Shown here one piece after another: positions 26,068 through 32,886 of a stretch of DNA of 42,265 nt. How positions within the stretch are numbered: position 1 is the first letter of the stretch; the number at the start of each line of letters is the position of its first letter. The stretch covers positions 1 to 42,265 of the forward strand of contig NZ_JAUSBZ010000067.1 in NCBI RefSeq assembly GCF_030651755.1, given 5' to 3'. The stretch is from Phenylobacterium sp. (GTDB lineage: Bacteria; Pseudomonadota; Alphaproteobacteria; Caulobacterales; Caulobacteraceae). The notes beneath the pieces were generated by a model. That model had not been told where the DNA came from. It worked only from the letters and a program-made list of their open reading frames with translations, and searched no databases. The translations under genes and the position numbers were made by a program.

Positions 26068-27471
26068 TCAGTCTCGAGGGGTCAAGAGATCAGCGACCGC
26101 AGCCGTCACCTGGGTGACGTCATAGGGCTTGCGAATGACAGGGGCGTCGAAGCCGCTTGGCGCTCCGCCAGCATCCCCATAGCCGGTGGCGAAGACGAAG
26201 GGCACGCCCCGTTCGGCCAAAATCTCGGCCACGGGACTCACCGAGAGACCATTGAGGTTGGCGTCCAGGGGCTGGTCAAGGAGGGCCAGGGCCTCTTCCA
26301 ACTCATAGGCCGGCCCCACCACGAGGGCGCCGGCCTCTGACAGACCTGTCTCCAGCTCCATGGCCAGCAGGGCCGCATCTTCGACGATCAGCACCCGCGC
26401 GCCAGCCAGATTCACCGGCCCGGCCGGTCCGGCCGCCGTCTCCGGCGCGCGCCGCGCCGGGGTCTCTGGAATGGTGTCGGGACGCGCGACGACAGCGGCG
26501 GCGCCGGCCTCAAGAAAGGCCCGTGCGCCCGTGGGGGGGAAGTCCAGCCGGGTCTGGCCGTTGAGTTCCCGCCGGGTCACCTGGCTCAGAAGGGTGGCGC
26601 CAAATCCGGTCCGCAGGGGCGGCGAGACCACCGGCCCGCCAGACTCGGTCCAATCAAGGGTGAAGCCCCCCGATGGGCTAGCGCGCCAGGCGACGTCAAC
26701 CTGTCCGGTCTCGACCGAGAGGGCGCCGTATTTCAGGGCGTTGGTGGCCAGTTCATGCAGGGCCAGGGAAAGGGCGTTGGCCGCCCGAGGGGTCAGAAAA
26801 AGCTCCGGGCCCGCCCAGCGGGTCTGGCTTGGCGCCAAGCCCCCAAGCTCGGCGGCGACCAGATGATCGATGGCCGCGCCCCGCCAGCGGGCCGCCGTCA
26901 GCAACTCGTTGGCCGACCCCATGGATTTCAGGCGACCGAGAAAGGTCTGCAGAAAGCCGTCCATGGATGATGTGCGCTTGGCGGTCTGAACCGCCAGGGC
27001 CTGGACGGTCGCCAGGACGTTTTTCACCCGATGGTCGATCTCGGCCATCAGGGCATGGCGCTGCTGCTCTTCAACCTTTCGGGCGGTGATGTCCTCGACA
27101 ATGCCGATGACCCCTTGGATGTCGCCCTCATCGTCGCGGATTCGTTGGCCGACGATGCGCAACCAGACGACAGGGTGGTCCGGGCGGGGCGCAGCGCGGC
27201 ATTCCACCTCATAGCGGTCGGCCCCTTCAAAGCCTGCGAGCATCTGGCCCAGGGTGTCTTCGAGGTCGTCTGGGTGAATGCGCGGCAGCAGGGCCCGCCC
27301 CCCATCGGCAGGCAAATAGCCCGATGGGCCGCCCGTAATGGCCGCCATGCGCTCGCTGACAATGCAGAAGTCGCCAGGAACATCATACTGGAACTCCCCC
27401 AGACCCGCGGTCTGAAGCGCCAGCTCAAGATGCTCCATTGTCAGGCGCGCGCGCCTCGGATCAGCGGCCAT
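26068..27471 (-). CDS. HWE-family sensor kinase with PAS and a shortened receiver domain
   Basis: The 467-residue soluble protein has PAS/PAC (about 12-132), an HWE dimerisation region with phospho-acceptor H147 (EIDHRVKNVLATVQ), an HWE-type ATPase (HELATNALKYGAL near 239, WTES near 274) and a C-terminal REC (about 358-465) with D365 and K448. HWE kinases such as PhyK and LovK feed PhyR, and the gene borders the stress island, so an input to the general stress response is a fair inference. The receiver appears to lack about five residues around its phosphorylated Asp: PLDANLNG stands where relatives have LDAAxLDxNLxG. The start may be 27471 or the ATG at 27438 (MEHLELALQ), which begins the PAS homology. 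Confidence 0.88.
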   Translation of the reverse strand: MAADPRRARLTMEHLELALQTAGLGEFQYDVPGDFCIVSERMAAITGGPSGYLPADGGRALLPRIHPDDLEDTLGQMLAGFEGADRYEVECRAAPRPDHPVVWLRIVGQRIRDDEGDIQGVIGIVEDITARKVEEQQRHALMAEIDHRVKNVLATVQALAVQTAKRTSSMDGFLQTFLGRLKSMGSANELLTAARWRGAAIDHLVAAELGGLAPSQTRWAGPELFLTPRAANALSLALHELATNALKYGALSVETGQVDVAWRASPSGGFTLDWTESGGPVVSPPLRTGFGATLLSQVTRRELNGQTRLDFPPTGARAFLEAGAAAVVARPDTIPETPARRAPETAAGPAGPVNLAGARVLIVEDAALLAMELETGLSEAGALVVGPAYELEEALALLDQPLDANLNGLSVSPVAEILAERGVPFVFATGYGDAGGAPSGFDAPVIRKPYDVTQVTAAVADLLTPRD

Positions 27472-27557
27472 GCATAAAGCCTAGCGCCGGGTGGCGCCGG
27501 AAGCGACAAGAACCGTGCAGCTGATGCGAAGATTTGTCGCAGCTTGGCCTGGAACCT

Positions 27558-27583
27558 GGAACCGCGCTGGCCTATGTGACGTT
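27558..27583 (+). promoter_or_regulatory. EcfG/SigT-type promoter for the DUF883 gene pair
   Basis: GGAAC (27558-27562), 17 bases, CGTT (27580-27583): an exact match to the general stress consensus, 55 bases before the start codon. A second GGAAC begins seven bases earlier at 27551 but has no matching -10. Confidence 0.85.
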
Positions 27584-27637
27584 GTGGCAGAGCCCTGTGC
27601 GAGGCGTGCGGGGACCTCGAACCTCAGGAGATACTGC

Positions 27638-27955
27638 ATGTCGAACGCTGCTGAACGCGCCACAAGCGAGGCCAAGGCCGCCGCCACCTCTGCGGCTGCG
27701 TCCGCCCAGGTTCTGGCTGAAGACGCCCAGCGCACCTTCCGTGACGCGGCCCACCATTTTGAGCGCGCCGTCCAGGAAGGCGTAGAGCAAATCCGCGCCC
27801 AGTCGCGCGCCTATGCCGACACCGCCGGTGAACAGATCGAAGAGGCCCAGCGCTACGTGGTCGAACACGTGCGTGAACGTCCCCTGGCCGCCACTGGCGT
27901 CGCCGTGGGTCTTGGCGTGGTCATCGGCATGCTGCTCGCGGGCGGCCGCCGTTGA
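27638..27955 (+). CDS. DUF883 (YqjD/ElaB-like) tail-anchored stress protein
   Basis: The 105-residue protein is mostly a charged, Ala-rich amphipathic helix (1-80, EAKAAATSAAASAQ..., HVRERPLAATGVAVGLG). It ends in a single membrane segment with GxxxG and a short basic tail (GGRR). This is the YqjD/ElaB architecture; in E. coli such proteins sit in the inner membrane and bind ribosomes in stationary phase. The ATG at 27638 has AGGAG 7 bases upstream; the frame is open further upstream, but that part overlaps the promoter. The stop overlaps the next start by four bases. An exact EcfG promoter precedes it. Confidence 0.85.
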   Translation: MSNAAERATSEAKAAATSAAASAQVLAEDAQRTFRDAAHHFERAVQEGVEQIRAQSRAYADTAGEQIEEAQRYVVEHVRERPLAATGVAVGLGVVIGMLLAGGRR

Positions 27956-28350
27956 TTGAAAAGGCGCTTATCGCCGTCATCGCACTGGCCGCCCTGTCGG
28001 CCCTGACCGTTCTCTGTGTCGGGGCTGCGGGGTTCGCTCTGTTCGCTGTGCTGGATGGACCCCTGGGTCCGGCGGGGGCCGCGGGCGTTGTGGCCCTGGT
28101 CTGCGCCCTGCTTTTGCTGGTCGCCGTCTTTGCGGTCCGCGGTAAGGGTCCTGCCCTGCCCGCGGCGCTTCAAGATGATGACAGTCTCGCCGCCCGGGCC
28201 TTCGAACTTGCAAGGCAGCATCCGATGGCGGCCAGCGGCGCGGCTCTCCTGGCCGCCCTGGCGGCCGGAGTGTTGGCTGTGAAGAACCCCAAGGTGATCG
28301 CCACCGCCCTCAGCGCCTATCTTGCAGGTCGGTCGTCAGGTCGCCATTAG
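27952..28350 (+). CDS. Small membrane protein, holin-like (phage_holin superfamily)
   Basis: The 132-residue protein has two adjacent membrane helices at about 5-32 and 42-62 (VVALVCALLLLVAVFAV), a short polar loop (RGKGPALPAALQDDD) and a third hydrophobic stretch at about 94-110. It resembles the small holin-like or DUF1469-type proteins that commonly follow DUF883 genes (YqjD-YqjE-YqjK arrangement in E. coli), which is the main reason for the call. It starts at a TTG that overlaps the upstream stop (TTGA). It is co-transcribed from the EcfG promoter. Function is unknown; lysis is not implied. Confidence 0.72.
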   Translation: MIEKALIAVIALAALSALTVLCVGAAGFALFAVLDGPLGPAGAAGVVALVCALLLLVAVFAVRGKGPALPAALQDDDSLAARAFELARQHPMAASGAALLAALAAGVLAVKNPKVIATALSAYLAGRSSGRH

Positions 28351-28373
28351 GCCCCCGGCCCGCCCCATCTGAG

Positions 28374-28412
28374 CATTCTCCGACCATCCTGCAGAGGACA
28401 GGTCGGAGAATG
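28374..28412. repeat. Perfect 12-bp inverted repeat between holin-like gene and sodB
   Basis: CATTCTCCGACC (28374-28385) and GGTCGGAGAATG (28401-28412) enclose a further TCCT-GCAG-AGGA hairpin. There is no T-run on either strand, so it is a weak intrinsic terminator at best. It may be an RNA hairpin or an operator. A second small hairpin (GGCCAC/GTGGCC, 28418-28433) follows. The 185-base gap 28351-28535 holds no gene that I can see. Confidence 0.7.
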
Positions 28413-28535
28413 TTCGAGGCCACCAGTGTGGCCGCGACTGTAGCCAAGCCACGGCGCCCGCCCCATCTGCCAGGCCATCCGTAGCGCGCCCAACTGGCGC
28501 GTCGTTCGCCGTTAAGCCTCCCCATAGGATGACAC

Positions 28536-29174
28536 ATGTTCAAGCTTCCGGACCTTCCCTACGCCTATGACGCCCTTTCGCCGGTGATCTCGGCGCAGAC
28601 CATGGGCTTCCACCATGACAAGCACCACGCCAAGTATGTGGACACGCTCAACGACCTCCTGAAGGCTGCTGGCGAAACCCCGGCGACCCTGGAAGAGGTG
28701 GTGAAGGCCGCCGCCGGCGACCCCGCCAAGAAGAAACTCTTCAACAACGCCGCCCAGACCTACAACCACACCTTCTTCTGGACCTGCATGATCGGCGAGA
28801 AGCAGCAGCCGCAGGGCGATCTGGCCGCCGCCATTGATCGGGACTTCGGTGGGCTGGACAAGCTGAAGGAGGCCTTTGTCACCGAGTCGGTGAACCATTT
28901 CGCTTCGGGCTGGGGCTGGCTGGCCGCCGAGGGCGACAAGCTGAAGGTGCTGTCGACCCATGACGCCGACGACCTGCTGACCCATCAGGGCCTGACGCCG
29001 CTGCTGACCTGCGATGTGTGGGAGCATGCCTACTATCTGGACCACCAGAACGATCGTAAGGCCTTCGTGGAAGCCTGGTTCGACAACCTGCCTCACTGGA
29101 CCTTCGCCGCCGCCCAGTACGATGCGGCCCGGGGCAAGGGTCAGGCTTGGCGCCACCCGGTTCCCGCATATTGA
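28536..29174 (+). CDS. sodB: Fe/Mn superoxide dismutase
   Basis: The 212-residue cytoplasmic enzyme converts superoxide to oxygen and peroxide. Metal ligands are H26 (FHHDKHH), H78 (YNHTFFW), D160 and H164 (DVWEHAYYLDH). The pattern around residue 70 (AAQTYNHTFFW) favours the iron type. AGGAT lies 5 bases before the ATG. No EcfG promoter was found upstream, which sets sodB apart from its neighbours on both sides. The 3' side has a strong terminator, inside which the next stress promoter is placed. Confidence 0.95.
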   Translation: MFKLPDLPYAYDALSPVISAQTMGFHHDKHHAKYVDTLNDLLKAAGETPATLEEVVKAAAGDPAKKKLFNNAAQTYNHTFFWTCMIGEKQQPQGDLAAAIDRDFGGLDKLKEAFVTESVNHFASGWGWLAAEGDKLKVLSTHDADDLLTHQGLTPLLTCDVWEHAYYLDHQNDRKAFVEAWFDNLPHWTFAAAQYDAARGKGQAWRHPVPAY

Positions 29175-29192
29175 TCAGGATCGTTCAAGCCG

Positions 29193-29217
29193 GGAACGGC
29201 CTACAGTCAAGCACGTT
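29193..29217 (+). promoter_or_regulatory. EcfG/SigT-type promoter for the first DUF1328 gene
   Basis: GGAAC (29193-29197), 16 bases, CGTT (29214-29217). It lies between the sodB stop and the sodB terminator; the predicted transcript start (about 29224) falls inside the left arm of that terminator. Confidence 0.85.
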
Positions 29218-29218
29218 G

Positions 29219-29256
29219 AAATCCCGCGGCCTCCGACGGCCGCGGGATTTCTTTTT
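29219..29256 (+). terminator. Rho-independent terminator of sodB
   Basis: A perfect 13-bp stem (29219-29231 with 29238-29250, loop TCCGAC) is followed by CTTTTTG. RNA from sodB carries the full hairpin. RNA from the promoter at 29193-29217 would start within the left arm and keep only a shorter stem. Confidence 0.9.
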
Positions 29257-29293
29257 GCCGGGGCCAACGCCCCCTCTCACAGGAGCATGACAG

Positions 29294-29464
29294 ATGCTGA
29301 ACTGGGCCCTGATCTTTCTGGTGGTCGCCCTGATCGCCGGCCTTCTTGGATTCACCTCGATCGCCGGCACAGCCATCGGCATCGCCAAGATTCTGTTCGT
29401 CGTTTTCCTGGCGCTATTCCTGGTCTCGGCGATCATGCACATGGTGCGCGGCCGCCGGGTCTAG
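29294..29464 (+). CDS. DUF1328 small membrane protein (first copy)
   Basis: The 56-residue protein [20 protein letters not shown]... has two membrane helices separated by a Gly-rich turn ([13 protein letters not shown]) and a basic tail (RGRRV). This is the DUF1328/YtjA family, tiny inner-membrane proteins of unknown function frequent in stress regulons. AGGAGCATGACAG precedes the ATG. It has its own exact EcfG promoter. Its stop (TAG) and that of the convergent phosphoesterase gene share the palindrome CTAG at 29461-29464. A second DUF1328 gene lies at 33550-33723. Confidence 0.9.
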   Translation: MLNWALIFLVVALIAGLLGFTSIAGTAIGIAKILFVVFLALFLVSAIMHMVRGRRV

Positions 29465-30246
29465 CTCCGGCGGCGGTCCAGGGACCAGGTCCGGTATGCC
29501 TCGAACTGGCTGCCGGACCAGGTCATGGCCTTCACCCTGATGGCCTCGGGGTCGACCTCGATCATATTGAAGCTGGCGGCCACACCACGTTCGCGCACCG
29601 ACAAGGTTCCGCAGCCCACCGCATAGGTGCGCTCGTCCGCAAAGGGATAGGGCAGGGCGAAGGGGGCGTGCACATGTCCCGAAAGAACAAGATCCACCTT
29701 GGCCTCACTGAAGGCGCGGGCGGCGTCCCTGCCCCCCCAGACCTTGGCGGTCATCGGCCCGGCGATCATCTCCGTCAGGGGATGATGCAGGGCCACGAGG
29801 CGGAGGTGGGTGGCCGGCGCCCCGTCGAGGATACTGACCGCCGTCCGGACCTGATCACGGGAGATTTGCCCCTTTGACCAGTTGAACCGCCACTGCGCGC
29901 CCCGGGCTGTATTGATCCCCGCCACCACCAGCTGGTCGTCGATATGAGACTGGCTCCAGGCGGGACCAATGATCCGCTCGAAGCGGGAAAACGGCGCGAA
30001 AAGCCGCTCGATCCAGGCGAGATAGGGGGCGTCATGGTTACCCGGGGTGACCAGCCACGGTCGCGGCAGCTGCTCCAGCCAGTCCCGCGCCGCTTCAAGT
30101 TCGCCCACCTCGGCAAAGCGGGTCACGTCACCGGTGACCAGCACCAGGTCTGGGGGGTCGCTCTGCAGCAGCGCCGTAGCGGCCTCCACCGCCGGCAGGT
30201 TTTCGTCGCCGAAATGAATGTCCGAAAGCTGGGCGATCCTGATCAT
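29461..30246 (-). CDS. Calcineurin-like metallophosphoesterase
   Basis: The 261-residue soluble protein has all metal-binding motifs of the Ser/Thr-phosphatase/CpdA group: DIH (residues 9-11), GDVTRF (about 39), GNHD (about 69), a histidine in ALHHPL (about 153) and GHVH (about 190). CpdA-like enzymes hydrolyse cyclic nucleotides, others sugar or lipid phosphates; the substrate is not evident. The start overlaps the stop of the lipid-kinase-like gene by four bases, so it is the last gene of a three-gene operon read from a stress promoter at 31654-31630. A phosphatase next to a lipid kinase hints at phospholipid headgroup or signalling turnover (inference). Confidence 0.88.
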   Translation of the reverse strand: MIRIAQLSDIHFGDENLPAVEAATALLQSDPPDLVLVTGDVTRFAEVGELEAARDWLEQLPRPWLVTPGNHDAPYLAWIERLFAPFSRFERIIGPAWSQSHIDDQLVVAGINTARGAQWRFNWSKGQISRDQVRTAVSILDGAPATHLRLVALHHPLTEMIAGPMTAKVWGGRDAARAFSEAKVDLVLSGHVHAPFALPYPFADERTYAVGCGTLSVRERGVAASFNMIEVDPEAIRVKAMTWSGSQFEAYRTWSLDRRRS

Positions 30247-31163
30247 GCCGCCCCCGAATTTGCCACACCCATCATCACCGCCTTCTCGGCGCCGGCGGGC
30301 TCATCGGGGGGGGCCAGCACCCGGGCGACATGGGGGACGAAGGTGACGTCGGCGAAGGAGCCGACCTGTACGGTCTCGCCATCCAGCAGGGCCGGAATGC
30401 TCCGCGGCGCCCATACCCGAGCCTTGCGGCACAGTCCCAGGTCAACGGCCGGATCGTCGCGCCAATCGCCGACAGCCGCATGAAGGCCCAGGCGAAAGGC
30501 TTCCAGCGCCCCGTTCAGGTCGAGGCCCGCGGCCTCGAGCGCCTGCTCGTCGTCAGACAGCCGTCGACTGGCCGTCGGACACAGGAAGATCACCGCCTCG
30601 CCCTTCTGCCGGGGACCATCGCCGATCACATAGCGGAGTCGGCTGGAGAAGGCTCTTGACCAGGCGGTGCGGGCCCGCTGCAAGGCCAGCCTCGCCTTGC
30701 CCTCGCGCATGGCCTCACGGGCCGGCGCCCAAAGGGCGGGCGTTCCCAGGATAGCGGCCACAAGGAAGAGCTTTCCGTCCACAGCTCCCCCAGCCAGCGG
30801 ACGTTCGACCCCGTTTTCGAGAATATCGGCCAGGGCCTCCTGCCAGGGCCGAGCGCCATAGATGGCGTGGGGGAGCATGTTCATGGTCCCTCCGGCGAGG
30901 GGCGCAAACAGTGGACCGTCCGGTCCGCACATCTCGGCCGCCGCCCGCGCGGTGCCGTCGCCGGCGACCACGGCGAGCAGGTCTGGGCCAGAGTCGAGGG
31001 CTGTCCTCAGGCAGCGCTCCAGATCGCCGGACGAAGAGGCGCACACCCTCGCGCTTAGCCCATAGTTCGCCAGGATCGCCTCGGCCTCCATCGGCGCGGT
31101 CTCCGACACGCTGCCAGACGCCAGGTTGAGAACCACTTCTATCTTGCGCACGCCCCCGATCAC
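30243..31163 (-). CDS. Diacylglycerol/lipid kinase family protein
   Basis: The 306-residue protein carries the DAGK catalytic fold: NLASGS (residues 13-18, for the usual NPxSG), VVAGGDGT written here VVAGDGTARAAAEM (about 65-78), and LAGGTMNMLPHAIYG (about 88-102), where most relatives have LGTxNxxA. The nucleotide-binding GDGT is intact; one Gly of the usual GGDGT is replaced by Ala-Gly. It probably phosphorylates a lipid such as diacylglycerol or a sphingoid/undecaprenol-like alcohol, but relatives also include pure scaffolds. The GTG at 31163 has TAAGG 7 bases upstream and lies 9 bases after the preceding gene. Middle gene of the stress operon. Confidence 0.85.
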   Translation of the reverse strand: MIGGVRKIEVVLNLASGSVSETAPMEAEAILANYGLSARVCASSSGDLERCLRTALDSGPDLLAVVAGDGTARAAAEMCGPDGPLFAPLAGGTMNMLPHAIYGARPWQEALADILENGVERPLAGGAVDGKLFLVAAILGTPALWAPAREAMREGKARLALQRARTAWSRAFSSRLRYVIGDGPRQKGEAVIFLCPTASRRLSDDEQALEAAGLDLNGALEAFRLGLHAAVGDWRDDPAVDLGLCRKARVWAPRSIPALLDGETVQVGSFADVTFVPHVARVLAPPDEPAGAEKAVMMGVANSGAA

Positions 31164-31172
31164 CGCGTGGCC

Positions 31173-31595
31173 TTAGAGATTCTGTTCAGGAGGGATGACG
31201 GCCGGCGCTTCGCCGTCCAACGGCGCGGTGGGGGTGGAGCTTCCCTGCTGATCGCGTCCGGCGCCGCTGATCACCGCACCGGCCTCGTCAGCGGCGGCGC
31301 GCAGGGTTGGTTCGGCGCGATCGGCCGCGACCGCAAGTTTCTGGTCCACCACCTCACCGCCCTTGCCGAACGAGCCGTACCAGGCCGCCACGCCCAGAAC
31401 CGCGCCCCCGGCCAGGGCAAAGACGCCGATCAACAGATTGCGGATCGGATGGCTACGGCGGCGGCGCTCAGCGCGCTGGCCCTCAAGGAGCCCCTGCTCA
31501 TACGCCCTTTCCACATCCCGCGGACCTACAGCGATCGGATCCACAGCTTCCGCCGGAATGCCCGTGTGCCGGGGACGTCCAAATCGAGGCCACAT
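31173..31595 (-). CDS. Small single-pass membrane protein, unknown function
   Basis: The 140-residue protein has a cytoplasmic part rich in Arg and Glu (VERAYEQGLLEGQRAERRRRSHP), one membrane helix (about 49-72, LLIGVFALAGGAVLGVAAWYG), and an Ala/Glu-rich periplasmic tail ending in PPEQNL. I do not recognise a family. The start was chosen at 31595 (MWPRFGRPRH), which has GGAG 8 bases upstream; the open frame to 31679 overlaps the promoter and is unlikely. It opens the three-gene operon with the lipid kinase and phosphoesterase, driven by an exact EcfG promoter, so a role in envelope stress is plausible. Confidence 0.75.
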   Translation of the reverse strand: MWPRFGRPRHTGIPAEAVDPIAVGPRDVERAYEQGLLEGQRAERRRRSHPIRNLLIGVFALAGGAVLGVAAWYGSFGKGGEVVDQKLAVAADRAEPTLRAAADEAGAVISGAGRDQQGSSTPTAPLDGEAPAVIPPEQNL

Positions 31596-31629
31596 TTGAG
31601 GCGCTCCATAATTAATCTGCGGCCAAGCT

Positions 31630-31654
31630 AACGGCGGGGACTGCCCTCGGTTCC
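31630..31654 (-). promoter_or_regulatory. EcfG/SigT-type promoter for the lipid kinase/phosphoesterase operon
   Basis: On the minus strand GGAAC (31654-31650), 16 bases, CGTT (31633-31630), 35 bases before the first start codon. It is divergent from the promoter at 31697-31722. Confidence 0.85.
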
Positions 31655-31696
31655 CGCCGCCCCCTCCCGAAACGGTCAAGCTTGTGTCGCGGGAGG

Positions 31697-31722
31697 GGAA
31701 CCTGACCGAGTGGATGGACGTT
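31697..31722 (+). promoter_or_regulatory. EcfG/SigT-type promoter for the glycine-zipper lipoprotein
   Basis: GGAAC (31697-31701), 17 bases, CGTT (31719-31722), exact consensus, 34 bases before the ATG. Confidence 0.85.
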
Positions 31723-31755
31723 TTGTTGTCGGCACAAGCTCAAGGAGAGCCTGAA

Positions 31756-32100
31756 ATGATGAAATCTCTTATCGCTGTCGCAGGCGCGGGCCTCTTGGCC
31801 GCGGCCTGCACTTCGACCGGAACCGTGGAGCGTAACGCCGCTGGCGGCGCCGCCCTCGGCGCCCTCGCCGGCGCTGTGATCGGCAACAATGTCGGTTCGG
31901 GCAGCGCGGCTACGGGCGCGGCCATCGGCGCCGTCGCCGGCGGCGCGGCCGGGGCCTACAAGGGCTGTCGCGAAGATGGCGGCTGCGGCGCCAATGTTCC
32001 TAATCGGCGTCAGTACTATGACGAGCGCGCCGGTCGGTATTATTTCTATGACTCAGCCAGCCAGCGCTACTACTGGGAAGATGGTCAGCCCCGCTATTGA
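31756..32100 (+). CDS. Glycine-zipper outer-membrane lipoprotein
   Basis: The 114-residue precursor has lipobox LAAAC (Cys 18), a glycine-zipper hydrophobic stretch (about 29-67, GGAALGALAGAVIG and GAAIGAVAGGAAG) and a Tyr-rich C-terminus (YYDERAGRYYFYDSASQRYYW). Similar small zipper lipoproteins of the OsmB/SlyB sort are induced by osmotic or stationary-phase stress. The zipper is like that of the OmpA lipoprotein at 8835-9509, which lacks the Tyr tail. AAGGAG precedes the ATG at 31756; the frame is open to 31684, but that part contains the promoter. It has its own terminator. Confidence 0.88.
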   Translation: MMKSLIAVAGAGLLAAACTSTGTVERNAAGGAALGALAGAVIGNNVGSGSAATGAAIGAVAGGAAGAYKGCREDGGCGANVPNRRQYYDERAGRYYFYDSASQRYYWEDGQPRY

Positions 32101-32131
32101 TCGGGACTGAAGTTTAAAGAAGATCAGGAAT

Positions 32132-32159
32132 GGGCGGTCAGCAAGCTGGCCGCCCTTTT
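32132..32159 (+). terminator. Rho-independent terminator of the glycine-zipper lipoprotein gene
   Basis: GGGCGGTCAGC pairs with GCTGGCCGCCC (one G-T pair, loop AA), followed by TTTTC; it lies 31 bases after the stop. Confidence 0.85.
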
Positions 32160-32205
32160 CGTGTGCGCGGCCGGCATGGTCCGCGTCTAGAGGGGTGATG
32201 GGACG

Positions 32206-32655
32206 ATGCGAGCCAAAACATATGCCGTCGCAGGGGCGCTCTGTGTCACAGGCGTTCTGCTGTTGGGGGGCTGTCAGAGCTGGCGGCAGGGCCTGGCCCT
32301 GGACAATCGCTGCGAGCCGGTCACTGCGGAAATCTATTTTGAGCCGGACTCCGCTGAGCTGGGCCCCGAGGCTCGGGGTCTGATCGCCGAGACGGCTCGG
32401 CGTTCAAGCGAATGCGTGGTTGAGGCGGTCGAGGTCCTGGGGTTGGCGGACGCCAGCGGCGCGGCGGACGCCAATCTGGTTCTGTCCCAGGCGCGCGCCG
32501 CCGCGGTGGCCGAGGCCCTGACCGCTGCGGGCCTTCCCGAAGCCGCCTTCGACACTCGGGCCGCGGGTCAGGCCGGGGCCGTCACCACCGATGGTGTGAA
32601 CCGTCCCATGCGACGCCGGGTGGAGATCGTTCTGCGGATGGCCAACCCTTCCTGA
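32206..32655 (+). CDS. Small OmpA-like lipoprotein
   Basis: The 149-residue precursor has lipobox LLGGC (Cys 23) and one OmpA-like domain (about 40-145): IYFEPDSAELGPEA, a diverged centre with LGLADASGAAD for the usual GHTDxxG, and the end RPMRRRVEIVL. It could bind peptidoglycan, though the altered core motif makes this uncertain. The ATG at 32206 follows GATGGGACG; an upstream EcfG element was not found, unlike its neighbours. It lies between the terminator of the previous gene and the candidate sRNA on the other strand. Confidence 0.85.
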   Translation: MRAKTYAVAGALCVTGVLLLGGCQSWRQGLALDNRCEPVTAEIYFEPDSAELGPEARGLIAETARRSSECVVEAVEVLGLADASGAADANLVLSQARAAAVAEALTAAGLPEAAFDTRAAGQAGAVTTDGVNRPMRRRVEIVLRMANPS

Positions 32656-32666
32656 GCCTGGCGGCG

Positions 32667-32701
32667 ACAGAAAGAGAGTGGCGGACCCGAAGGGTCCGCC
32701 A
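32667..32701 (-). terminator. Hairpin with pyrimidine tail, probable end of the sRNA
   Basis: On the minus strand TGGCGGACCC pairs perfectly with GGGTCCGCCA (loop TTC) and CTCTCTTTCTG follows. The tail is poor in consecutive T, so termination strength is doubtful. It also lies 23 bases after the plus-strand OmpA-like gene and could serve that gene. Confidence 0.5.
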
Positions 32702-32796
32702 AGTGGGTATCATCGAGAAAAGGGGGGGTGCGGAGGCGGCAGACTGGCGGAGTATCGCCAGCCTCAAGTCGGGGGGGGCGTCGCCGCCTCCGCAGG
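32667..32796 (-). ncRNA. Candidate stress-induced small RNA, GsrN-like
   Basis: This gene-free stretch on the minus strand starts about 7 bases after an EcfG-type -10. A perfect 12-bp stem pairs TGCGGAGGCGGC (32794-32783) with GCCGCCTCCGCA (32740-32729). Inside it lie an unpaired C8 run (32778-32771, flanked GACG and GACTTG) and a perfect 6-bp hairpin (CTGGCG/CGCCAG, 32761-32744). After the stem comes a second C run, CCCCCCCTTTT (32728-32718). The RNA would end at a 10-bp hairpin (32701-32679, loop TTC) followed by CTCTCTTTCTG. GsrN, the general stress sRNA of Caulobacter, is known for exposed C-rich loops that pair with G-rich leaders. Length (about 130) and details are estimates; primary sequence identity was not checked. 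Confidence 0.62.
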
Positions 32797-32802
32797 TTGA
32801 AT

Positions 32803-32827
32803 AACTCGCCGCTTCCGAACCCGTTCC
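32803..32827 (-). promoter_or_regulatory. Probable EcfG-type promoter for the candidate sRNA
   Basis: On the minus strand GGAAC (32827-32823), 16 bases, AGTT (32806-32803); the only departure from consensus is A for C in the -10. Confidence 0.55.
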
Positions 32828-32886
32828 ACCCGTCGCTCACTTTTTTGCGCCTGCCTGTCTCCGCCCCATCTGAGCGCAAAGCACGG

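Noticed and set aside
28374-28412. Reading the 12-bp inverted repeat as a phage attachment site or CRISPR-like repeat
   Set aside because: There is only one copy, no spacer array and no integrase nearby.
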